From: Streptomyces lushanensis
Lineage (GTDB): Bacteria > Actinomycetota > Actinomycetes > Streptomycetales > Streptomycetaceae
Assembly (NCBI RefSeq): GCF_001700515.1
Contig: NZ_MAUD01000096.1
Location: 1 to 47,659, forward strand
Direction of reading: 5' to 3'
DNA length: 47,659 nt
Below, in pieces: positions 42,575 to 47,659 of this stretch; position 1 is the stretch's first letter, and the number at the start of each line of letters is the position of its first letter. The position numbers and the translations under genes were made by a program. The notes beneath the pieces are model-generated. The model was given only the letters and a program-made list of their open reading frames with translations, had not been told where the DNA came from and ran no database searches.

Positions 42575-43195
42575 TCAGGACTCCTTGACCGCGATGGTCT
42601 CCACCGTGTTCGCGACGTGCTCGAACGCGTCGGCGGCCTCTTCCAGCACATCGACGACCTGCTTGAGCTTGAGCACCTCCATCGCGTCGTACTTGCCGTT
42701 GAAGAGATGGGCCAGCAGTTTGCGGTGGATCTGGTCGGCCTGGTTCTCCAGCCGGTTGACCTCGATCCAGTACTCGGTGAGGTTGTTCATCGTCCGCAGG
42801 TGCGGCATGGCCTCCGCGGTCAGTTCGGCGGCCCTGGCCAGTACCTCGATCTGCTGCTCCACGCCCTTGGGCAGCTCCTCGATGTTGTAGAGGACGACCA
42901 GGTCGACGGCCTCCTCCATGAAGTCCATGATGTCGTCGAGCGAGGACGCGAGGTTGTAGATGTCCTCGCGGTCGAAGGGCGTGATGAAGGAGGAGTTGAG
43001 CTGATGGAAGATCGCGTGAGTCGCGTCGTCGCCCGCGTGCTCCGCCGCCCGCATCCGCTCCGCGATCTCGGCCCGGGCGGAGGAATCCGCCCCGAGGAGT
43101 TCCATCAGGAGTTTCGAGCCCGTGACGATGTTGTCCGCGGACGCGGCGAACATGTCATAGAAGCTCGTCTCCCTGGGGGTCAGACGAAAGCGCAC
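42575..43195 (-). CDS. DUF47 PhoU-like regulator of Pit
   Basis: The 206-aa all-helical protein (RFRLTPRETSFYDMFAASAD start, then EDIYNLASSLDDIMDFMEEA near 76-95) belongs to the DUF47/PhoU-like family that accompanies pit in most bacteria. The conserved acidic ExxxD/DxxxD stretches could bind metals as in PhoU. It probably adjusts Pit activity, and possibly PhoR-PhoP signalling since no phoU lies in the pst operon here; both are inference. The start is GTG at 43195 with GAGG seven bases upstream. Confidence 0.93.
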   Translation of the reverse strand: MRFRLTPRETSFYDMFAASADNIVTGSKLLMELLGADSSARAEIAERMRAAEHAGDDATHAIFHQLNSSFITPFDREDIYNLASSLDDIMDFMEEAVDLVVLYNIEELPKGVEQQIEVLARAAELTAEAMPHLRTMNNLTEYWIEVNRLENQADQIHRKLLAHLFNGKYDAMEVLKLKQVVDVLEEAADAFEHVANTVETIAVKES

Positions 43196-43230
43196 CTGGG
43201 GTCCTCGGGTTACATGGAATTCGGTCAGGG

Positions 43231-43247
43231 TGATGCTAGGCGCATCA
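43231..43247 (-). promoter_or_regulatory. Inverted repeat and candidate promoter of the DUF47-pit operon
   Basis: TGATGC-TAGGC-GCATCA is a perfect 6-5-6 inverted repeat. On the minus strand TAGCAT inside it fits a -10, with TTAGCA 18 bases upstream as a weak -35. The palindrome could be an operator over this promoter. Confidence 0.45.
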
Positions 43248-43339
43248 TCCGGCCACTGCTAAGCGGCCGGTCCCAAGTGTCGCCCATCAGACAAGGTGAT
43301 AAGCACAGGGCCCTGCCCCAAGGCCCACAGACAGGTACC

Positions 43340-43360
43340 ATATACCCACGAGGGGTATAT
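43340..43360. promoter_or_regulatory. CsoR-type operator upstream of csoR
   Basis: ATATACCC-ACGAG-GGGTATAT is a perfect 8-5-8 palindrome with the TACCC/GGGTA core typical of copper-sensing CsoR sites. It lies about 85 bases before the csoR ATG and implies self-repression. Confidence 0.88.
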
Positions 43361-43443
43361 CCACCTTTTCGGACAGACTGCGGCGGACCGCCGGCAGCGC
43401 ACCGACAAACCGCTGTAACACGGCGGACACACAGGAGGACGCG

Positions 43444-43797
43444 ATGACGACCACCGAGGCGGCCGGCGCGGCGACGAGCGACGCGCCCTCCGCCATCACC
43501 GACCACGACCGCGGTGTGCACGGATATCACCAGCAGAAGGACGAGCACCTCAAGCGGCTGCGCAGGATCGAAGGGCAGATCCGGGGCCTTCAGCGGCTGG
43601 TCGACGAGGACGTCTACTGCATCGACATACTGACCCAGGTCTCCGCCTCGACCAAGGCGCTCCAGTCCTTCGCGCTCCAGCTCCTGGAGGAGCATCTGCG
43701 CCACTGCGTCGCCGATGCCGCCGTCAAGGGCGGGGAGGAAATCGACGCGAAGGTGGAGGAAGCAACCAAGGCGATCGCGCGGCTGCTGCGCACCTGA
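43444..43797 (+). CDS. csoR: CsoR-family copper-sensing repressor
   Basis: The 117-aa all-helical protein has a 30-residue variable N-terminus and then the DUF156/CsoR fold. The Cu(I) ligands C59, H84 and C88 have the same spacing (25 and 29) as C36, H61 and C65 of M. tuberculosis CsoR. The core reads HLKRLRRIEGQIRGLQRLVD. Copper binding releases it from DNA. The ATG at 43444 follows AGGAGG. No copper ATPase or chaperone gene is adjacent, so apart from its own operator its targets lie elsewhere. Downstream is a 6 x 18-bp repeat array. Confidence 0.92.
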   Translation: MTTTEAAGAATSDAPSAITDHDRGVHGYHQQKDEHLKRLRRIEGQIRGLQRLVDEDVYCIDILTQVSASTKALQSFALQLLEEHLRHCVADAAVKGGEEIDAKVEEATKAIARLLRT

Positions 43798-43866
43798 GGC
43801 CCACTCACCCCATCCGCCGTGCTGCCCGGCGGCCGTCCCCCGCACTGTCCGGCGCCCCCGCCTGTG

Positions 43867-43974
43867 CCCGACATCACTTTCGCGCGTGACATCACCTTCG
43901 CACCCGACGTCGCATTCGCGCGTGACATCACCCTTGCGCCCGACATCGCCTTTGTGCCCGATGTCACAGGTGGT
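43867..43974. repeat. Tandem repeat, 6 x 18 bp, after csoR
   Basis: Units begin at 43867, 43885, 43903, 43921, 43939 and 43957, alternating CCCGACATC and CGTGACATC types, for example CGTGACATCACCTTCGCA. The register is perfect. In one frame they would encode a hexapeptide repeat (PDITFA/RDITFA), but that frame lacks a ribosome-binding site and overlaps the gene at 44071-44277 on the other strand. Confidence 0.9.
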
Positions 43975-44070
43975 GCGGAGACGGCGAGGAGGACGGGGAG
44001 GGCGAGGAGGACGGGCGGTGTCACGGACGTACCGGCCGGGGCGCGGCGGGACCGCGCCCCGTCGCGGGCC

Positions 44071-44277
44071 TCACTCCCAGGGAGAACTCCAGAACAGCGC
44101 CCGCTCGGACTCCTCCAGGAGGGCCCGCTCGGCCGCCACGTTCAGCACCTCGTCGATACGGTCCGGGCTGAGCCGGTCCTCGTCCGCGGCGGACGCCGCG
44201 ATCATCAACTCACCGCACAACTCGATCTCGGCGAGGGCCACGCGGTCCTGGACGGTCGGCGTACGTAACAGAGCCAC
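44071..44277 (-). CDS. 68-aa acidic small protein
   Basis: GTG at 44277 is preceded by GAGGTGAT about seven bases upstream, a good ribosome-binding site. The protein starts MALLRTPTVQDRVALAEIEL and looks helical and acidic (AADEDRLSPDRIDEVLNVAA). It ends ALFWSSPWE. I believe it belongs to a conserved streptomycete family with no known function, but I cannot confirm this. A TACGCT -10-like box lies near 44313 on the same strand. It lies between csoR and a lipoprotein gene and is not linked to either by overlap. Confidence 0.72.
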   Translation of the reverse strand: MALLRTPTVQDRVALAEIELCGELMIAASAADEDRLSPDRIDEVLNVAAERALLEESERALFWSSPWE

Positions 44278-44487
44278 GTGCTATCACCTCTTCCTGCCGG
44301 TGTCGACTTCCTAGCGTAGGGAGGGTGATACAGCCCGCGCATGGCACGTCCGGACCATTTCCGGCTTGGTCCTCCATGGTTACGGCCGGATCCGATCTTG
44401 CCGATCCATGATCGGGCCACCCGGCCCGCCTTCCACCGGGAGCCGAAGGGCGGCAGTGGGAAATCCACGCCGAACCGGCGGCGGACC

Positions 44488-44503
44488 GCGGCGGATCCGC
44501 CGC
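44488..44503 (-). terminator. 16-bp palindrome downstream of the lipoprotein gene
   Basis: GCGGCGGATCCGCCGC is a perfect 16-bp palindrome some 30 bases after the lipoprotein stop. It may be part of its terminator. No loop of normal size is left, so the call is tentative. Confidence 0.4.
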
Positions 44504-44534
44504 AGATCCGGGAGAAATCCGTACGGGCCCGCGC

Positions 44535-45362
44535 TCAGGCTTTGATCTCCCCGGCGAAGATGTCGCCGGACGGAGGCAGCGCGACCGAGACCGTGACCCC
44601 GAACGCGTACAGCAGTGTGGTCGACGCGACATCGACCGTATGCCCCTGATTGACATAGCTGAACTGATGCCGGACCTTGCGCAGCCGTCCGTCCTCGTCC
44701 AGATACGCGTCGAACGGCACCGCGTCCTCGCCGAACCCCTTGGCCGCGGCGGCCAGCGCGCCGCGCGCGTACGGCGCCGCCGACCGCGCGGCCCCGCCGA
44801 TGTAGGTGGTGCCCCGGTAGTGCCAGACCCGGGTGCCCGCGAGATCCTTCTCACCGACAAAGGCCACATTACGGGCGGCGCGCAGCAGTTCGGCCGCGGT
44901 CAGCGGATCGGTCGCACCGCCGGTGACCAGATTCCCGTCCTCCAGCGTGGTCGAATCCACCCTGACCCACTTGTCGGCGGGCACACCGGCCCCGCGGTTC
45001 TTCATGTAGAGGGCGGCGGGCGAGAGCAGTTCGGTGATGGGCCGGTGCCGGTTCACACCCGCGGGGTCCTTCGGCAGCACGACCCTGAGCCGCCCCATCC
45101 GGCGCGCAAAGTCGTATCCACCCTCGCCCCGGATGGTCACGCGCGTCCCGCCGGCCGCCATCTCCATGGACGTACGGGCCTTCGAACTGCCCGCCGCGAG
45201 CAGGACGTCCGCCGCCCTGAGCACCGCCCCCGGATCCTGGGCCGGCCGGTCGTCGGCCATGGCCCCGCCGCCTCCCGAGCAGCCGGCGGTCGTGGCGACG
45301 ACGCCTGCCACGGCCACGACGGCGAACGCCACGTTCCTGCGTCTGTGCTGCTGCACCACCAT
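44535..45362 (-). CDS. LppX/LprG-like lipoprotein
   Basis: The 275-aa protein has a signal peptide (RNVAFAVVAVAGVVATTAG) and lipobox TAGC with C28, followed by a Gly/Ser linker. The mature part resembles the LppX/LprAFG fold, an antiparallel sheet over helices with a lipid cavity: ELLSPAALYMKNRGAGVPAD, KDLAGTRVWHYRGTTY and DEDGRLRKVRHQF are family-like. Mycobacterial members carry lipids across the cell envelope. The ligand here is unknown. The ATG at 45362 starts the signal peptide. Its ribosome-binding site is weak. Confidence 0.85.
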   Translation of the reverse strand: MVVQQHRRRNVAFAVVAVAGVVATTAGCSGGGGAMADDRPAQDPGAVLRAADVLLAAGSSKARTSMEMAAGGTRVTIRGEGGYDFARRMGRLRVVLPKDPAGVNRHRPITELLSPAALYMKNRGAGVPADKWVRVDSTTLEDGNLVTGGATDPLTAAELLRAARNVAFVGEKDLAGTRVWHYRGTTYIGGAARSAAPYARGALAAAAKGFGEDAVPFDAYLDEDGRLRKVRHQFSYVNQGHTVDVASTTLLYAFGVTVSVALPPSGDIFAGEIKA

Positions 45363-45452
45363 CGCCTGCCAACCCCCAACGCCTGGCCGTCGCTTGTCCT
45401 AAGCCCACCCGCTCCGGATAACGACGCCCCGCGTTCCCCGTCACGCCGGGCC

Positions 45453-45560
45453 GTGCGCCCGGCCCTGTGCCCGGCCCCGCTCCGGGCCCTGGGCCCGCCT
45501 CTGCACCCGGCCGCCTGCCCGGCTCTGCACCCGGCCGTGCCGGGCACTGTGCCGGACCCC
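45453..45560. repeat. Degenerate tandem repeat, about 9 x 12 bp
   Basis: Units such as GTGCGCCCGGCC, CTGTGCCCGGCC, CTGCACCCGGCC and GCCTGCCCGGCT lie in 12-bp register between the lipoprotein start and the small gene at 45597. CTCTGCACCCGGCCG recurs exactly at 45499 and 45523 (24 bp, two units). Confidence 0.75.
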
Positions 45561-45596
45561 GCCACAAGGCACCAGCGCCTCGGTACGGTGGAGTTC

Positions 45597-45839
45597 GTGC
45601 CCGAGCAAGACACCTCAGGTCCCGCCACCGCCACTTCGACCCCCACCACTTCGGCCCCCGCTCCATCCCCCACCGCACCCTCCGGTTCCTTATTTCAGCC
45701 CATATCGCCGCACATCACCTCGACCGTGGAACGCGGTTCGTTCTGTCTGGCCCGCTGCTCGTGCGGCTGGTCCGGCCCCGCCCGCAGATCCCGTGACCGC
45801 GCCCGCACCGACGCGGCCTCCCACACGCCGCAGAGCTGA
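45597..45839 (+). CDS. 80-aa small protein with a Cys-rich core
   Basis: From GTG 45597 the protein has a Thr/Ser/Pro/Ala-rich first half (VPEQDTSGPATATSTPTTSA) and a conserved-looking core, RGSFCLARCSCGWSGPARRS, with three cysteines in CxxxCxC spacing. It then has RDRARTDAASHT. The core may be a small zinc-binding or redox motif. I think similar proteins occur in other streptomycetes. A TACGGT -10-like box seven bases before the GTG suggests a leaderless message; GGTGGAG four bases before the GTG is the alternative. No function is known. Confidence 0.6.
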   Translation: MPEQDTSGPATATSTPTTSAPAPSPTAPSGSLFQPISPHITSTVERGSFCLARCSCGWSGPARRSRDRARTDAASHTPQS

Positions 45840-45920
45840 AGCGGAACCTTACGATCCGGAATCTCCCATTCCGGAACCGTCGGTCCCTGAGGCACACTTC
45901 CCTCCTCAGGAGGTCGTCAC

Positions 45921-47552
45921 ATGGAACGGCGCACAGTGCTCACCGCGGCGGCGGTCGCCCTCACGGCGGCTGCCGCGTCCGCGTGTTCCGGCGGCGGCCA
46001 CGACCGGCCCGGCGGCACGGGCACCGGCGGTGACAAGGGCGGACCGCCCGGCACCACGGGCCCCGCCCGCGGCGCTACGGCGAAGCCCCCGGCCGGCGCC
46101 CCTGACTGGGCCGCGCTGGCGGAAGGGCTCGACGGAGATCTCGTACGGCCCGACGACTCGGCGTACCCGACGGCCCGCCAGCTCTACAACACCCGGTTCG
46201 ACTCCCTGAAGCCCGCGGCCGTCGCGTACGCCGCCGGCGAGGACGACATCCAGGAGTGCCTCGCCTTCGCCAGGGCCCATGGCACTCCCGTCTCGATCCG
46301 CGGCGGCGGACACTCCTACGCGGGCTGGTCCAGCGGCAACGGCCGTCTCGTCATCGACACGTCGAAGCTCGACTCGCTCGACCACGCGGCCACGGACGGG
46401 ATCGTCGGCGCGGGCGCACGGCTCGGCGACGTCTACCGCACCCTCGCCGAACAGGGCCTCACCATCCCCGCGGGCTCCTGTCCCACCGTCGGGGTCTCCG
46501 GGCTCACTCTCGGCGGCGGACACGGCGTGGCCGCCCGCGCCTACGGTCTGACCTGCGACAGCCTCACCTCCGCCACCCTCATCACCGCCGACGGCCGACG
46601 GCTGACCGCCGACGCCGAACAGAACAAGGACCTCTTCTGGGCGCTGCGCGGCGCGGGCAACGGCAACTTCGGCGTCGTCACCGAGCTGCGCTTCCGCACG
46701 CATCCCGCGCCCGCGAGCGTCTCCGCCTTTCTGAGCTGGCCCTGGTCGAAGGCCGAGACACTGCTCGCCGCGTGGCAGCGCTGGGGCCCCGACCAGCCCG
46801 ACGAGATCTGGTCCTCGCTCCATCTCTCGGCGGGCCCCGGCGGCGCCGCGCCCACCATCTCCCTGTCGGCCTTCTCCCTCGGCGACGAGGACGACCTGAA
46901 GAACGCCCTCGACCGGCTCGCCGACGGCCCGGGAGGCCCCGGCCCGGCAAGCTCCGTATCCCTGCGTCAGCGCGGGTACGGAGACGCGATGCTGGTGTAC
47001 GGGGGCTGCTCCGGGCTCGACGAGGAGCAGTGCCATCTGCCCGGCACGACACCCGGCCGCAGTGCGCGAGGCGCGCTCCAGCGCGAGACGTACGCCGCCG
47101 CCTCGGACTTCTACGACCGCTCCCTCTCGCCCGCCGGGCTGCGCGCCCTCGTCTCGGCCGCCGAGGCATTCACCCGGCTGCCGCCGGACAGGAGCGGGGA
47201 CGGGAGCGGCAGCGGGGGCAGCGGCGGCTCCCTCGCGCTCACCGCGCTCGGCGGCGCGGTCAACCGGGTGGATCCGCTCGCCACGGCCTTCGTCCACCGG
47301 CGCTCGCGGTTCCTGGCCCAGTACATAGCCGCCTGGCAGCCCGGAACCTCCGGATCCGCACAGCGCGCATGGCTGAAAACCACCCATGAGTCGCTGCGCC
47401 GGTACGCGTCGGGAGCGGCGTACCAGAACTACACGGACCCGACGCTGACGGACTGGCGTTCGGCCTACTACGGTCCCGCCGCGGACCGGCTGGCACGGCT
47501 GAAGACGCGGTACGACCCGGACCGGCTCTTCGACTTCCCGCAGGCGCTCTGA
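45921..47552 (+). CDS. FAD-linked lipoprotein oxidase (berberine-bridge type)
   Basis: The 543-aa protein has a lipoprotein-like signal (RRTVLTAAAVALTAAAASAC, C22), or a Tat-type signal with RR at 3-4, then a Gly/Pro linker. The PCMH-type FAD domain shows RGGGHSYAGWSS with H131 and AGSCPTVG with C187. These are the two residues that attach FAD covalently in bicovalent berberine-bridge-like oxidases. The C-terminal BBE segment has AYQNYTDPTLTDWRSAYYG. It would oxidise a sugar, oligosaccharide or secondary metabolite outside the cell with O2. The ATG at 45921 has CAGGAGG nine bases upstream. Confidence 0.92.
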   Translation: MERRTVLTAAAVALTAAAASACSGGGHDRPGGTGTGGDKGGPPGTTGPARGATAKPPAGAPDWAALAEGLDGDLVRPDDSAYPTARQLYNTRFDSLKPAAVAYAAGEDDIQECLAFARAHGTPVSIRGGGHSYAGWSSGNGRLVIDTSKLDSLDHAATDGIVGAGARLGDVYRTLAEQGLTIPAGSCPTVGVSGLTLGGGHGVAARAYGLTCDSLTSATLITADGRRLTADAEQNKDLFWALRGAGNGNFGVVTELRFRTHPAPASVSAFLSWPWSKAETLLAAWQRWGPDQPDEIWSSLHLSAGPGGAAPTISLSAFSLGDEDDLKNALDRLADGPGGPGPASSVSLRQRGYGDAMLVYGGCSGLDEEQCHLPGTTPGRSARGALQRETYAAASDFYDRSLSPAGLRALVSAAEAFTRLPPDRSGDGSGSGGSGGSLALTALGGAVNRVDPLATAFVHRRSRFLAQYIAAWQPGTSGSAQRAWLKTTHESLRRYASGAAYQNYTDPTLTDWRSAYYGPAADRLARLKTRYDPDRLFDFPQAL

Positions 47553-47624
47553 CCGGCCTGCCGCGCGGCGTTCCGGCCGCCCGGCACGGACCACTGCCGC
47601 CGTCCGGTACCGGCCGGCCGCTGT

Positions 47625-47659
47625 CGCCCGTACGGCCCACCGAGGTGGCCGTACGGGCG
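47625..47659 (+). terminator. Hairpin downstream of the FAD oxidase gene
   Basis: CGCCCGTACGGCC (47625-47637) pairs perfectly with GGCCGTACGGGCG (47647-47659), with CACC/GGTG extending the stem past a bulge. It ends exactly at the window edge. Confidence 0.8.

Noticed and set aside
41490..43974. CRISPR-like arrays
   Set aside because: The tandem units are directly adjacent with no spacers, and there are no cas genes.
43819..44268. A 149-residue ORF containing the hexapeptide repeat
   Set aside because: There is no ribosome-binding site, and it is antisense to the better-supported 68-aa gene. It is kept only as a question in the findings.
44640..45839. A 399-residue open frame opposite the lipoprotein gene
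   Set aside because: It overlaps a clear lipoprotein gene antisense. Only its last 80 codons, from GTG 45597, look like a real gene.

Overview
This is a chromosomal segment of a Streptomyces or very close relative. The evidence is the very high G+C with strongly GC-biased third codon positions, many GTG starts, and a gene set (rsiG, nur, glnR, mshD, ppk, pstSCAB) whose order, as I remember it, largely matches the conserved S. coelicolor region around glnR and pst. I found no tRNA, rRNA, CRISPR array, insertion sequence or phage gene, so this is mostly core chromosome with two accessory inserts.

Layout. 1-4.7 kb: the 5' part of rsiG (c-di-GMP-dependent anti-sigma factor of WhiG), dtd, a YgfZ-like folate-binding protein, the nickel regulator nur, a nitrobindin-like protein, a 33-aa membrane peptide missed by length cut-offs, a DsrE-like protein and a DUF3099 protein. 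4.7-9.0 kb: a tight three-gene unit (FemAB/GNAT-like protein, threonine-dehydrogenase-like enzyme, flavin-fold oxidase-like protein) facing an NsdA-like regulator. 9.1-10.6 kb: the sulfur operon cysA-sseC behind a 26-aa cysteine-containing leader peptide, with hairpins between leader and operon. 10.7-13.9 kb: an LmeA-like protein, a Gln-rich membrane protein, a MoaD-like protein and a broken alpha/beta hydrolase. 14.2-20.1 kb: a small coupled ORF, glnR, a LacI regulator, an HtrA-like protease, and a two-component system likely linked to secretion stress. 20.1-29.1 kb: a more variable stretch with a SUKH-like protein, an FG-GAP protein, an ECF41 sigma factor with a perfect-looking own promoter, a secreted propeller/Ig protein, a serine beta-lactamase-like hydrolase, a second-type hemC and a PI-PLC-like protein. 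29.2-43.2 kb: a phosphate block with 5'-nucleotidase, mshD, ppk-CHAD-NUDIX, pstSCAB behind a PHO box, and the low-affinity pit/DUF47 pair. 43.4-47.7 kb: csoR with its operator, two small proteins, an LppX-like lipoprotein and a bicovalent-FAD-type lipoprotein oxidase.

How the parts work together. The phosphate block covers release of phosphate (5'-nucleotidase, possibly the PLC-like protein), uptake (Pst, Pit) and storage (Ppk with a CHAD protein and a NUDIX hydrolase). GlnR (nitrogen) and Nur (nickel/superoxide) are global regulators. HtrA plus the adjacent response regulator and kinase form a cell-envelope stress unit.

Most unusual features. (1) The cysA-sseC leader appears leaderless at the mRNA level and is followed by three hairpins, which fits cysteine-responsive attenuation. 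(2) The window is rich in short tandem repeat arrays, mostly between genes and mostly with periods that are multiples of 3 (12, 18, 21 bp). The largest is a 22-copy, 21-bp array between mshD and ppk. (3) The threonine-dehydrogenase cassette lacks the usual kbl partner. (4) The ECF41 sigma gene carries a textbook ECF41 promoter. All functional statements rest on reading motifs by eye. No database search was run.
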